The notes beneath the pieces were generated by a model, which was not told the origin of the DNA, searched no databases, and saw only the letters and a list, made by a program, of their open reading frames with translations. DNA of 63,127 nt from Clostridia bacterium (lineage in GTDB: Bacteria; Bacillota; Clostridia; Oscillospirales; Acutalibacteraceae): contig JAFUPA010000061.1 of NCBI GenBank assembly GCA_017481575.1, forward strand, positions 1 to 63,127, written 5' to 3'. Position 1 is the first letter of the stretch, and each line of letters begins with the position of its first letter. Position numbers and translations under genes: made by a program. Shown here in pieces: positions 16,058 through 24,786 of the stretch.

Positions 16058-16405
16058 TTATTCATAAACAATCAGTGCAACGAGTTCAACAGTTTCTGTT
16101 CCTTCATTCGCAATCGAATGACCTGTACCCGTGGGGCAAATCATTGTGTCACCTGCATTTACGGTCACAACCTTGTCGCCGTCCGTGTACTGTGCAGTAC
16201 CCTTGATGATGTAGAAAATTTCCGCATCCTTGTCGTGAATGTGGTATCCGATGCTTGAACCGGGCTCAAGTATAATCTTTCCGAAAAGTCTGCCCTTGTC
16301 GTTAAGCTCGTCAGCGGAAACAAAATTTTCAATCTTAACCGTGCCGTTACCGCCACGCATCTGCTCACGCACGTCTACTTTATATTCTTCATTACGTCTT
16401 ACCAT
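16058..16405 (-). CDS. Small cupin-fold protein
   Basis: 115 residues forming a single cupin_2 barrel. Metal ligands are visible in the two motifs: His55, His57 and Glu62 (GYHIHDKDAE) and His96 (PTGTGHSIAN). A conserved G(X)5HXH and a C-terminal beta-sandwich make up most of the protein. Proteins of this size can be isomerases, dioxygenase-like or ligand-sensing, and the sequence does not decide. Its start is preceded by AAGGAG on the minus strand. It is a single gene convergent with the GH25 gene and divergent from the toxin-like gene at 16502. Confidence 0.8.
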   Translation of the reverse strand: MVRRNEEYKVDVREQMRGGNGTVKIENFVSADELNDKGRLFGKIILEPGSSIGYHIHDKDAEIFYIIKGTAQYTDGDKVVTVNAGDTMICPTGTGHSIANEGTETVELVALIVYE

Positions 16406-16501
16406 AAAAAAATCACTCCTTGTTGGTTTAAAATAGGTTTTCTGCCTTTTTTCAAAATCATAATATCACTTTGCAATATATTTTTCAAGTTGTATTTATG
16501 A

Positions 16502-17104
16502 ATGGGTGACAAAGAGACGGTAAAGAAACTCAAAAAGCGTATAAAACTCAAAAGTGAAGAGATTGATAAATTCTGCGAAGATAATAAGCTTAAGAGAGAT
16601 TATAGTCGGGAACTCGTCACCGAGCAGATTGCTAAAAAGGTTGCAAAATCTGAAAATGGTGATATAATAGAAACAGAGATGTTCAGAAAAGAAACTGAAA
16701 CAAAACGAAATGTAAAGCCTATAAGTGAGAAACGGTTCAATGAACTAACTGTGGAAGCGAGGAAAAACGGAGCGAATATTTTGAGAGGCACTAAAGAAGT
16801 TGAGGAACATTTAGACTCAATGAAAGCACACGCTTCTACTATTGGAGATACCATCCTTTTCAGAAAAGAAGTTTCTGTCAGTGAGGTTTTAGAAGAAACC
16901 TATCATTTTATGCAAATTAAAAATCGAACAAATGAAAATCTTTCTGAACCTGAAAAGACATATGTAAATGAGATTGAAGCTCAAAAGTACTTGATTGAGA
17001 ATGTTGCAAAGTACAAAATACCACGAGCTGAAACAGAAGAGACAGAAAAGGCACTTAAATATTACGAAAAATTACTGGAAGAATATAGAAAGGAGCAACG
17101 GTAA
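16502..17104 (+). pseudogene. Toxin-domain-like protein, probably 5'-truncated
   Basis: 200 residues, very charged, with no ribosome site before ATG 16502 (upstream is A+T-rich, with a 3-residue out-of-frame ATG at 16498). The C-terminal half reads GDTILFRKEVSVSEVLEETYHF followed by NEIEAQKYLIENVAKYKIP. From memory this resembles the C-terminal toxin-like region found behind phage minor-head (MuF/SPP1 gp7) proteins, with an E-x-x-x-H metal-site-like pattern. The N-terminal delivery/head domain is missing here, so this looks like an orphan fragment. It overlaps the next small gene (TAATG), as toxin and immunity pairs often do. Family assignment is tentative. Confidence 0.5.
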
Positions 17105-17307
17105 TGGCTAAGATAGTCAGCGAATTAAAAGTTGGTGGGTGTTTACTGTTAAAGATTGATAAAATGCCCAATTTGCCTTATAACAAGGTTGTTGTTGATG
17201 AATGTGAGTATGACCTTGTTCCTTCTTATGATCTTGGTGATTATAATATTGCAGTCAATTCTCTGAAGTCTCTGAACAATAAAGATATTGAGTTTGTAAA
17301 GCAATGA
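17104..17307 (+). CDS. Small partner protein, candidate immunity
   Basis: 67 residues; its ATG overlaps the stop of the upstream toxin-like frame, and AAAGGAG lies about 8 bases before it. The sequence KVGGCLLLKIDKMPNLPYNK...YDLVPSYDLGDYNIAV looks like the short beta-rich proteins that accompany minor-head toxin domains. No signal peptide or membrane helix. A role as antitoxin/immunity protein is inferred only from the overlap and size. Its base composition is A+T-rich like its partner. Confidence 0.55.
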   Translation: MAKIVSELKVGGCLLLKIDKMPNLPYNKVVVDECEYDLVPSYDLGDYNIAVNSLKSLNNKDIEFVKQ

Positions 17308-17420
17308 TAATAATTTAACATCGGGTATCAAAAAGCAAAATTGCTTTTGTAACGGGGGTGCTACTGGCATCCCCTTAGTTTTTAAATCCGCAGTCACTTC
17401 AAATTTAATACAATAATTCA

Positions 17421-17447
17421 AGACATCCTACGTGGTGTCTTTTTTTA
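17421..17447 (+). terminator. Terminator after toxin-like pair
   Basis: AGACATC pairs with GGTGTCT around a short loop, followed by seven Ts; a usable intrinsic terminator about 115 bases past the small gene. The stretch 17308-17420 holds nothing recognisable. Confidence 0.6.
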
Positions 17448-17468
17448 TACCATTTCCCCCGGGCATGG

Positions 17469-17535
17469 GATATAAAAGGCTCAGTTCTCACGAGCGTGAG
17501 ATATAAACCGCTTAATACTATTCCGGGGATATAAA
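17469..17535 (+). repeat. Triplicate GATATAAA motif
   Basis: GATATAAA occurs at 17469-17476, 17500-17507 and 17528-17535, preceded by GG, GA or GGG. The spacing is 31 and 28 bases. The second follows a CTCACGAGCGTGAG palindrome (17486-17500). It lies just before a 27-codon reading frame with a good ribosome site. Meaning unknown. Confidence 0.45.
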
Positions 17536-17552
17536 AACAAAGGAGTATTTTT

Positions 17553-17636
17553 ATGGAAAATCTTGAAATTTTGAAGGGCGTTGTTTCAGATGAGACATTC
17601 GCAAGACTTGAGGAGGAAAATCACATAGCATATTAG
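17553..17636 (+). pseudogene. 27-codon frame, possible phage protein remnant
   Basis: AAAGGAG lies 8-14 bases before ATG 17553, and the frame ends at TAG 17634-17636. The predicted peptide begins MENLEILKGVVSDETFAR and ends IAY. The start resembles the N-terminus of phage scaffold or minor structural proteins (short helix, then S-DETF/ELF), which would fit a decayed prophage beside the toxin-like frame. It could equally be a genuine small peptide. Confidence 0.35.
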
Positions 17637-17716
17637 CATATCACTAATTTGAGTATAACCGAAACTTCCTATTGCCTTTTGCCGCTCTTTGTTTTAAAAT
17701 AAAAACGGTGATTAAA

Positions 17717-18823
17717 ATGAATATGAATTTCTTTGTCAACACAAAAGTCATAACAGGTGTTGATTGTGTTAAAAACAATGCAGACAAAATCTCCGCACTC
17801 GGCAAAAAATGTCTTATTGTCACAGGTGCATCCTCCGCTAAAAAATGCGGCGCACTTGACGATGTTCTTTTTGCACTAAATTCAAAAAATGTGCAGTACG
17901 AAATCTACGACAAAATTCAGCAAAATCCGACTTCTGACTCCTGCTTTGAGGCAGGACGTCTTGCCTGTGAAACGGGTGCTGATTTCATCCTCGGTATCGG
18001 AGGCGGCTCTCCGCTTGATGCGTCAAAGGCGATTGCCGTTGTTGCGGCTAACCCCAATATTTCCGAGGAAATGCTCTATTCAATGGATTGGGGCAAGGCT
18101 CCGCTTCCAGTCGTGGCAGTCGGCACAACTGCGGGTACGGGCAGTGAGGTAACGGGTGTTGCGGTTATCACCAACTCAAAAGGATTTAAAAAGAGCTTCA
18201 GAAACGACCTTTCATATCCCGTTCTGTCACTCGGCGACCCGCAATATACACAGAGTCTCTCGGATTCCTTTACACGCTCAACGGCTGTTGATGCACTTGC
18301 ACATTGCGTTGAAAGCTTCTTTAACCGTTCTGCAAACGACATCTCAAAGGTTTTTGCCGTCGCAGGTGTCAAAAAGCTTTTTAAGGTGTTTGATAAGGTT
18401 ATTTCTGACGGCACACAAAACCTCACGTTGGAGGACAGGGAACAGCTTTACAACGCTTCACTCATCGGCGGACTTGCAATTTCCGTCACAGGTACAGCCT
18501 TTCCGCACGCTCTCGGTTACTTCTTAACCGAAAATTACGGTGTTGCCCACGGCACAGCCTGCGCAGTTTTTCTTAATAAATTTATCGAATACAATTCATC
18601 GCTAAAGCCCGAACTTACCGCAGAATTTTTTGAGGAAACAGGACTTGATTCGGAACGGTTTATGACGGTTGTTTCTGCCGTTACTCCTAAAATAAATGTC
18701 AGCCTTACTGATGAAGACATCAAAAATCTTTCCCCACGCTGGCAGAATAACGCAGGACTTAAGCGCAATTGGGGAAATGTTGACTGTGCATTTGTTAATT
18801 CTGTTTTGAAAGATTTATTTTAA
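17717..18823 (+). CDS. Iron-containing alcohol dehydrogenase
   Basis: 368 residues from ATG 17717; a longer frame from 17672 lacks a ribosome site. It has the group III (Fe-ADH) fold: the NAD(P) loop GIGGGSPLDASK (about 109-120), the second loop GTTAGTGSEVT, and the metal ligands in DALAHCVE, FPHALGY and GVAHGTA. It reduces an aldehyde to an alcohol, or the reverse, with NAD(P)H. Members include butanol, 1,3-propanediol and lactaldehyde dehydrogenases, so the substrate is open. Lactaldehyde from the RhaD reaction is one option in this organism, but the genes are 15 kb apart. Transcribed alone. Confidence 0.85.
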   Translation: MNMNFFVNTKVITGVDCVKNNADKISALGKKCLIVTGASSAKKCGALDDVLFALNSKNVQYEIYDKIQQNPTSDSCFEAGRLACETGADFILGIGGGSPLDASKAIAVVAANPNISEEMLYSMDWGKAPLPVVAVGTTAGTGSEVTGVAVITNSKGFKKSFRNDLSYPVLSLGDPQYTQSLSDSFTRSTAVDALAHCVESFFNRSANDISKVFAVAGVKKLFKVFDKVISDGTQNLTLEDREQLYNASLIGGLAISVTGTAFPHALGYFLTENYGVAHGTACAVFLNKFIEYNSSLKPELTAEFFEETGLDSERFMTVVSAVTPKINVSLTDEDIKNLSPRWQNNAGLKRNWGNVDCAFVNSVLKDLF

Positions 18824-18831
18824 GTTAGCTA

Positions 18832-18860
18832 TTGAAAATGTAATTTGATTGTAGTATAAT
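18832..18860 (+). promoter_or_regulatory. Promoter of alkaline phosphatase
   Basis: TTGAAA (18832-18837), a 17-base spacer and TATAAT (18855-18860). No Pho-box-type direct repeat is obvious upstream. Confidence 0.7.
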
Positions 18861-18889
18861 TTTTCCAACAATTAAGGAGGTTGTTATTT

Positions 18890-20008
18890 ATGTGTATTAT
18901 TAAAGGCATTGTTTCAATTTTTCTCTCTGCTCTCATAGCGCTTTCCGGTCTTATCGGAATGACAGGTGACAAAGGTACAGAAAATGAGGACTACAGAACT
19001 TACAAAAACGTCATCCTTATGATCGGTGACGGTATGGGCTTTAACACAATTGCGGCTACAAAGGCAACAAAAACCCCCAACCTTGCAATGGATAATATGC
19101 CCGTTCTTTGCGAGTCTGAAACAAGAAGCTTTACAAACAGAGTTACAGACAGTGCAGCAGGTGCAACAGCTCTTGCTTGCGGTGTAAGAACCTATAACGG
19201 TGCAATCGGTGTTTATTTGTTTGCACCTCTTGCTAACAAGTGGCACGTTCCGAAGTCACTCACAGAGCTTGCTATTGAGAACGGCAAGGCTGCAGGTGTT
19301 GTTACAACAGACTCAACAAGCGGTGCAACTCCGGCTTGCTTCTCAGCTCACACTTATGAGCGTGGCAACGAAAAAGGCATTTCAAAGGATCAGCTTGCTT
19401 CCGAGCTTGACCTTATCTGGGGTGCAGCGTCAGAAAGCATCAATGCTGAAAATTGTGCAGAAAACGGTTTTGAATACGTTACAACAGCAACACAGATGAA
19501 CGCTCTTGAGGCAGGAACACGTTCGTTTGCACAGTTCGATTGGGATGATATTGCAAACATCACAAACGAAAAGGACACTCCTAGAATTGACGCTATGACA
19601 GAAAAGGCTATCGAACTTCTCAATGATGATGAGGACGGATTCTTCCTTATGGTTGAGGGTGCTCATATCGACAAGTTCTCACACAGCAATATTCTTGACG
19701 GCTCAACATCGCACGTTGTAGAGTTCAGCAACGCTATCCAGGTAGCTCTTGATTTCGCTGCTGAAGACGGTGATACACTCGTTCTCGTAACTGCTGACCA
19801 CGAAACAGGCGGCATTACATACAATGCAGAAACAGGCGAATACTACTACACAACAGGTAGCCACACAGGCGTAAATGTTCCGATTTATGTTTCTGCAACA
19901 GACGCAGGCTTCGTTTCAGGTGAGGCTTATAAGAACTGTGCAATTCCCGTTCAGCTCGCAAGAGTTATGGGCTTTGATGATGAGCAGTTCCCTTCGATTA
20001 AAAATTAA
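18890..20008 (+). CDS. phoA: Alkaline phosphatase, PhoA type
   Basis: 372 residues from ATG 18890 with AAGGAGG upstream. The N-terminal hydrophobic stretch (about 5-24) should export or anchor it. It keeps the alkaline phosphatase hallmarks: the metal-binding IGDGMG (about 45-50), the nucleophile in RVTDSAAGATAL (Ser88), EGAHIDKFSHSN, TADHETGG and GSHTGVNVPIY. It releases phosphate from extracellular monoesters using two zincs and one magnesium. The next gene is a HAD nucleotidase, separated by a terminator. Extracellular nucleotide scavenging would suit the nucleotide genes downstream, but that link is inference. Confidence 0.9.
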   Translation: MCIIKGIVSIFLSALIALSGLIGMTGDKGTENEDYRTYKNVILMIGDGMGFNTIAATKATKTPNLAMDNMPVLCESETRSFTNRVTDSAAGATALACGVRTYNGAIGVYLFAPLANKWHVPKSLTELAIENGKAAGVVTTDSTSGATPACFSAHTYERGNEKGISKDQLASELDLIWGAASESINAENCAENGFEYVTTATQMNALEAGTRSFAQFDWDDIANITNEKDTPRIDAMTEKAIELLNDDEDGFFLMVEGAHIDKFSHSNILDGSTSHVVEFSNAIQVALDFAAEDGDTLVLVTADHETGGITYNAETGEYYYTTGSHTGVNVPIYVSATDAGFVSGEAYKNCAIPVQLARVMGFDDEQFPSIKN

Positions 20009-20016
20009 ACTCAAAC

Positions 20017-20047
20017 AAAAGGGCTGTTAGTCAGCCCTTTTATTTTT
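20017..20047 (+). terminator. Terminator after phoA
   Basis: AAAAGGGCTG (20017-20026) pairs with CAGCCCTTTT (20032-20041), then a T-rich tail that runs into the ribosome site of the next gene. Confidence 0.75.
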
Positions 20048-20056
20048 GGAGGAATT

Positions 20057-20728
20057 ATGAAATACACAACTCTTCTCTTCGACCTTGACGACACGTTGCT
20101 GGACTTCGGCAAGGCAGAGGATAATGCAATCAATAAGCTTCTCATAAAGTACAATATACCGGTAACCGAAGAAAATAAACAGCTTTATGTAAAGATGAAT
20201 AAAGCTAAATGGACGGCACTCGAAAAGGGCGAAATTACACGCAAACAGCTTTTTGCAACAAGATTTTCAGATTACTTTTCTGCTCTCGGTGTCGAGGCTG
20301 ATGGAATAAAAGCAAACGAAGAATACATCTTGTTCCTCGGTCAGGGTCACTTTTTGATTGACGGTGCGCTCGACGTCTGCCGTGAGCTTAATAAGAAATA
20401 CTCAATGTATATCATAACCAACGGTGCAAAAAAAGCGCAAGAGGGCAGACTTACTGATTCACCGCTTATGGAGTTTTTTGACGGAGTGTTTATTTCCGAG
20501 GAAATCGGATTTGACAAGCCAAAAAAGGAATACTTCGACTTTGTTTATAAAAACATAACCGAACAGGATAAGTCGAAAACCCTTGTAATCGGCGATTCTC
20601 TTAATTCCGATATTGCAGGAGCAGTCAATTACGGTGTGGACAGCTGCTGGGTAAACAGGGGAGAGCCGAAAGAGACAGCCGCCACCTATACTGTCAAAAA
20701 TATAGGAGAATTATTGTCTATTCTATAG
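20057..20728 (+). CDS. yjjG: HAD hydrolase, YjjG-type pyrimidine nucleotidase
   Basis: 223 residues with GGAGG before ATG. Haloacid-dehalogenase motifs are in order: DLDDTLLDF (about 10-18, nucleophile and acid), IITNGAKKAQ (about 119-128, motif II), the lysine in DKPKKEY, and VIGDSLNSDIAGA (about 179-191, motif IV). TNGxxxxQ with DTLLDF is typical of the YjjG/YfnB subgroup, which hydrolyses non-canonical pyrimidine 5'-monophosphates (housecleaning). It is probably transcribed by leakage from phoA, as no own promoter is evident. Subgroup call is by motif only. Confidence 0.75.
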   Translation: MKYTTLLFDLDDTLLDFGKAEDNAINKLLIKYNIPVTEENKQLYVKMNKAKWTALEKGEITRKQLFATRFSDYFSALGVEADGIKANEEYILFLGQGHFLIDGALDVCRELNKKYSMYIITNGAKKAQEGRLTDSPLMEFFDGVFISEEIGFDKPKKEYFDFVYKNITEQDKSKTLVIGDSLNSDIAGAVNYGVDSCWVNRGEPKETAATYTVKNIGELLSIL

Positions 20729-20744
20729 AATTTAATTTTCTGTA

Positions 20745-20773
20745 TTGATTTTATTTCCCTTTTTTGGTACAAT
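20745..20773 (+). promoter_or_regulatory. Promoter of secreted hydrolase gene
   Basis: TTGATT (20745-20750), a 17-base spacer and TACAAT (20768-20773) with a TGG extension. Confidence 0.6.
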
Positions 20774-20805
20774 GAATTGTAATTATGACTATGGAGGTCA
20801 AAATA

Positions 20806-22620
20806 ATGAAGATTACAAAGAAAATTCTCGCAGTAATCATTTGTGTTGTTATGGCTTTTTCTGCTATGACAGCCGCATTCGCTGTTTCTGCAAAGGACGA
20901 TGTTACTCCCGTTATTTTTGTTCCGGGCATCGGTCAGTCGCAGACTTATAAGTATGACGACGAAGGCAATGTTGTTGCTGAATGGAACCTTCTCCACATC
21001 AACACAGACTTTGCAAGCTTCTCCGTTTTTGATTGGTTGAATCTTGTTAAGTTTGTTGTAGAGTTTGTTCAGTCAATCTGCGTTCAGAAGGACGTAATTG
21101 CTCCGTCAAGCATCGACAACTTGCTTGAAATCTTTTTCGCTGACCATCTCAACGATGAAAACGGCGACCCCATCAACAATGTCGTAACACCGCTTCATAC
21201 ATATCCTGTTTCAGAGTATGACGAGGAAGCAAGAGACATTTTTGACAACAGAATTCCCTGCCAGTTCCTCCTTGACGAAATCGGTGCAGAGAACGTTTAT
21301 TGCTACAACTATCCTATCTTCTCAAACGCTGACAGAAACGCAATCGGTCTTAACGACTTTATCGAAAACGTTGTTCTTGAGCAGACAGGCGCAGAAAAGG
21401 TTATCCTTGTTCCCATGAGTATGGGCGCAAGCGTTGTTAACAACTACCTCAACCACTATCCCGATGCAGGCAGAGTTGCCAAGGTTATCAGCATCGTAGG
21501 TGCTTGGGACGGTAGTGATGTTTTCGGCGACCTTATGCTTGCTGATTTTGACGATAACGCTCCCGCAATGGTTTACACAAACCTCCTTGGCGAGCTTGGC
21601 TTCGTTGATCCTTATGTTGGCTCAATCATCAATATCGCAGCACGAATTCTCCCGAAGCAGGAGCTCAGAAACATTCTTGACGATATCGTTGACTCTCTTG
21701 TAAGAACTCTCTTCCTTGAGAACACATCATTCCTCGCTCTTTGCCCGTCATCAAGATATGACGAGTTTGCGGAGAAATATCTCCAGGGCGACGATATGGC
21801 AGATATCAAAGCACAGGTAGAAAAGTATGCCGAAGCACAGGCAAACCTCGAGTCAAGACTTAAGTATCAGCAGTCAAAGTACGGCACAGAGTTCTACTTC
21901 ATCAGTGGTTACAACCTTGCTTTCGGTGACGAGGACTACGGCTTCTTCAAGTTCTTTGAAACTTACGACACAACAAATTCTGACGAAATCATTCAGATTT
22001 CATCAACAGCACCGGGTACATCTTACGTCCCTGCAGGTCAGTCATTTGATGCAGATTACATCGCAGACCCTGCTCACAATGTTTCACCCGACGGCTCAAT
22101 CGACGCTTCAACCTGCTACTTTGAAGACACATCATGGTACTTCGAGGGTCAGAAACACGAGCTTACAGATAACAACACAGCTTTGAGCCTTGCTTTTGAA
22201 ATTGCACTCGGCAACATCCACTCTGTTGACGATTGTAAGGATACATATCCGCAGTTCAACGAGTCAAGATTTGTAAGAAGACTTACAAGAGACTACCTTC
22301 CCGATGCTGCAACTATCGACCGTTCAACTCTTGAAGCAGAAGACGCTGCAAGACTTGACAAGGCTGTTGCAGATGCAGAGGCTATGATGGCTCGCACAAT
22401 CAATGACCGTGACGAAGACGACAAGATTATCTTTGCTCTCAAAGACCTTCTTATTGAGCTCAACGTCAAGTATAACATCTGGGAAGACAAATACCAGCCC
22501 GAGCAGGACGATCCGACAATGGATGCAGTTGAAAAGGTTCTCGGCGTCGTATCAGATGTACTTCTTCTTATCTTCGGCGAAAAAGGCTTTGCAGATTTCT
22601 GGAGCTTCCTTTTTGTATAA
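20806..22620 (+). CDS. Secreted alpha/beta hydrolase (lipase/LCAT-like)
   Basis: 604 residues from ATG 20806 (GGAGGTC upstream; ATG 20785 rejected). A signal peptide spans about residues 1-28, ending in AAFAVSA. The mature protein opens with the VIFVPGIGQ oxyanion-type strand. The likely nucleophile elbow is VPMSMGASVV (about 205-214), a variant of GxSxG in which the first Gly is Pro. The layout fits extracellular lipase or acyltransferase-like esterases of Clostridia. The C-terminal 60 residues include helical, Ala-rich and hydrophobic stretches (VVSDVLLLIFGEKGF), possibly an anchor. Substrate unknown. It is a single gene with its own promoter and terminator. Confidence 0.7.
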   Translation: MKITKKILAVIICVVMAFSAMTAAFAVSAKDDVTPVIFVPGIGQSQTYKYDDEGNVVAEWNLLHINTDFASFSVFDWLNLVKFVVEFVQSICVQKDVIAPSSIDNLLEIFFADHLNDENGDPINNVVTPLHTYPVSEYDEEARDIFDNRIPCQFLLDEIGAENVYCYNYPIFSNADRNAIGLNDFIENVVLEQTGAEKVILVPMSMGASVVNNYLNHYPDAGRVAKVISIVGAWDGSDVFGDLMLADFDDNAPAMVYTNLLGELGFVDPYVGSIINIAARILPKQELRNILDDIVDSLVRTLFLENTSFLALCPSSRYDEFAEKYLQGDDMADIKAQVEKYAEAQANLESRLKYQQSKYGTEFYFISGYNLAFGDEDYGFFKFFETYDTTNSDEIIQISSTAPGTSYVPAGQSFDADYIADPAHNVSPDGSIDASTCYFEDTSWYFEGQKHELTDNNTALSLAFEIALGNIHSVDDCKDTYPQFNESRFVRRLTRDYLPDAATIDRSTLEAEDAARLDKAVADAEAMMARTINDRDEDDKIIFALKDLLIELNVKYNIWEDKYQPEQDDPTMDAVEKVLGVVSDVLLLIFGEKGFADFWSFLFV

Positions 22621-22628
22621 ATAGTCCA

Positions 22629-22658
22629 AAGAGCACCTGAAAAACAGGTGCTCTTTTT
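22629..22658 (+). terminator. Terminator of secreted hydrolase
   Basis: A perfect 11-base-pair stem, AAGAGCACCTG with CAGGTGCTCTT, a five-A loop and a T run. Confidence 0.9.
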
Positions 22659-22681
22659 ACATGTAAAAAATCCTCTTTTCA

Positions 22682-22710
22682 TTGACAATTTTCCTTGGTT
22701 ATGATAGAAT
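22682..22710 (+). promoter_or_regulatory. Promoter of pyr operon
   Basis: TTGACA (22682-22687), a 17-base spacer and TAGAAT (22705-22710) with a TGA extended -10. The leader to 22790 has small dyads (AGTAC...GTACT; TGGTATTACCA) but no PyrR-type site or terminator I can recognise. Confidence 0.75.
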
Positions 22711-22790
22711 TTTTAGAGTACGAGCCTTAATACATTGTACTGTCGAAGCAGTGTGGTATTACCATCACCCTAAGTTGAAAGGAGCAAATT

Positions 22791-24053
22791 ATGGACTTCA
22801 TTCTCAAAGGCGGACAAGTTTATACAGACGGCGTGTTTAAAAAGCAGGATATACTTGTTTCTAACGGCAGTATTGCCGCTGTTTCCAATTGTCTTTGCTC
22901 AACTTACGCAGAAGTTATTGATTGTGAAGATAAGCATATTTTTCCCGGACTTGCAGATGTTCATGTGCATTTGCGAGAGCCGGGTTTTTCATATAAAGAA
23001 ACAATTGAGACAGGCTCAAAGGCTTGTGCCCACGGTGGCTACACTCTTGTGTGCTCAATGCCTAACTTGAATCCGACTCCTGACAGCCTTGAAAACCTTA
23101 AGGTACAGCTCGATTTAATCGAAAAGGATGCAGTCATTTCCGTTAAGCCCTACGGTACAATAACCGTTGGCGAAAAAGGCGAGTGCCTTTCGGATATGGA
23201 GGCTATGGCACCTTATGTTGCAGGCTTTTCTGACGACGGTAAGGGTGTGCAGGATGAAGATATGATGCGTGAGGCTATGCTCAAAGCAAAGTCACTTGGC
23301 AAGATGATTGTTGCTCACTGTGAGGACAACTCACTACTTCACGGCGGCTATATCCACGACGGCGAGTATGCAAAACAGCACTCTCACAAGGGTATCTGTT
23401 CGGAAAGTGAATACGGTCCGATTGCCCGTGATTTAAAGCTTGTCCGGGAAACGGGATGCAGCTACCACGTCTGCCACATTTCAACAAAGGAAAGCGTTGA
23501 AATCATCCGTCTGGCAAAGGCAAAGGGGATAGATGTCACCTGCGAAACTGCACCGCACTACCTTGTTCTTTCGGATAAGGACTTACAAGAGGACGGACGC
23601 TTCAAAATGAACCCACCGCTTCGTGGCGAAGAGGACAAGCAGGCGCTTATCGAGGGCATACTCGACGGCACAATAGATATGATTGCGACCGACCACGCAC
23701 CGCACTCTGCAGAGGAAAAGAGCAAGGGACTCCGTGACAGTCTTATGGGTGTTGTCGGAATTGAAACAGCCTTCTCGGTAATGTATACAAATTTTGTCAA
23801 AAACGGTCGAATGACGCTTGGCAAGCTCATTGAGCTTATGAGTGTCAACCCCTGCAAACGCTTCGGCTTTGATAACGGCATTAAGCTTGACAAAAAAGCA
23901 AATCTTACGGTCTTTGACCTTAATCAAAAATACACGGTTAACCCCGACGAATTTTTATCCAAGGGCAGAAGCACTCCGTTCAAGGGTGCCGAGCTCAACG
24001 CAAAATGTATATTAACTGTTGCAAACGGCGAGATAGTGTATCAAGGAGAATGA
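22791..24053 (+). CDS. pyrC: Dihydroorotase
   Basis: 420 residues with AAAGGAG before ATG. It is a type I (PyrC/AllB-like) amidohydrolase that cyclises carbamoyl-aspartate to dihydroorotate. Metal-site motifs are visible: DVHVHLREPGF (about 58-68), the carboxylated-lysine region, HCED, HICHIS-type (HVCHIST) and ATDHAPH (about 300-306). It is first in a seven-gene UMP operon, although its substrate is made by the PyrB/PyrI enzyme at the end. Carbamoyl-phosphate synthase genes are not in the window. Confidence 0.93.
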   Translation: MDFILKGGQVYTDGVFKKQDILVSNGSIAAVSNCLCSTYAEVIDCEDKHIFPGLADVHVHLREPGFSYKETIETGSKACAHGGYTLVCSMPNLNPTPDSLENLKVQLDLIEKDAVISVKPYGTITVGEKGECLSDMEAMAPYVAGFSDDGKGVQDEDMMREAMLKAKSLGKMIVAHCEDNSLLHGGYIHDGEYAKQHSHKGICSESEYGPIARDLKLVRETGCSYHVCHISTKESVEIIRLAKAKGIDVTCETAPHYLVLSDKDLQEDGRFKMNPPLRGEEDKQALIEGILDGTIDMIATDHAPHSAEEKSKGLRDSLMGVVGIETAFSVMYTNFVKNGRMTLGKLIELMSVNPCKRFGFDNGIKLDKKANLTVFDLNQKYTVNPDEFLSKGRSTPFKGAELNAKCILTVANGEIVYQGE

Positions 24054-24054
24054 A

Positions 24055-24786
24055 ATGAAACAGGAACTTTTAACAATAACCGAAAATAAGAAAATCGCAA
24101 AAGACGTTTATCTTATGGTGCTTGAAGGCGACACCTCTGCAATCACCGCATCTGGTCAGTTTGTAAATATCAAGCTTGACGGCTTCTATTTAAGACGACC
24201 GATTTCTGTCTGCGATTATGACGAAAAAACACTCACAATCATCTACAAGGTAGTAGGCGAGGGTACCGAAGCTATGGCGGAGCTTGCCTGCGGCGAAAAG
24301 CTCGACGTTCTTCTCGGTCTCGGCAACGGCTACGACCTTTCAAAAAGCGGCGATGCACCGCTTCTTATCGGCGGCGGTGTAGGTGTACCTCCGATGTATA
24401 ATCTCTGCAAAAAGCTTCTGGCAGAGGGCAAAAAGGTAACTGTAATTCTCGGCTTTAACAAGCAGGAAGAAATTTTCTTTGAGGATGAGTTCAAGGCTCT
24501 CGGCGCTACAGTTTATATAACAACCGTCGACGGAAGCTACGGCACAAAAGGCTTTGTAACAGATGTTATGAAAAACCTTACATACACCTACTTCTACACC
24601 TGCGGCCCGATGCCGATGTTCAAGGCAATCGAAGCAACAGCCGTGACAAGCGGTCAGTACAGCTTTGAGGAAAGAATGGGTTGCGGCTTCGGTGCTTGCA
24701 TGGGTTGCTCATGCAAAACAAAGTACGGCAACAAGCGTATCTGTAAGGACGGCCCCGTGCTTGAAAGGGAGGAAATAGTATGGTAA
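24055..24786 (+). CDS. pyrK: Dihydroorotate dehydrogenase B, electron-transfer subunit
   Basis: 243 residues, beginning 1 base after the pyrC stop. It has a ferredoxin-reductase-like FAD domain (RRPISVCDY, the RxYS-type site, about 43-51), an NAD-binding part (LLIGGGVGVPPMY, about 102-114) and a C-terminal [2Fe-2S] cysteine set (GCGFGACMGCSC...RICKDGP). It passes electrons from dihydroorotate oxidation on PyrD to NAD+. It overlaps pyrD by 7 bases, as expected for a tight heterotetramer. Confidence 0.93.
   Translation: MKQELLTITENKKIAKDVYLMVLEGDTSAITASGQFVNIKLDGFYLRRPISVCDYDEKTLTIIYKVVGEGTEAMAELACGEKLDVLLGLGNGYDLSKSGDAPLLIGGGVGVPPMYNLCKKLLAEGKKVTVILGFNKQEEIFFEDEFKALGATVYITTVDGSYGTKGFVTDVMKNLTYTYFYTCGPMPMFKAIEATAVTSGQYSFEERMGCGFGACMGCSCKTKYGNKRICKDGPVLEREEIVW

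Noticed and set aside
15739-16206. 155-codon frame on the plus strand
   Set aside because: It spans the double-hairpin repeat and hairpin array and overlaps the well-supported cupin gene on the other strand.
22717-22790. PyrR-binding attenuator or other riboswitch before pyrC
   Set aside because: The short leader has only small dyads, no terminator, and no sequence like the PyrR anti-antiterminator site.
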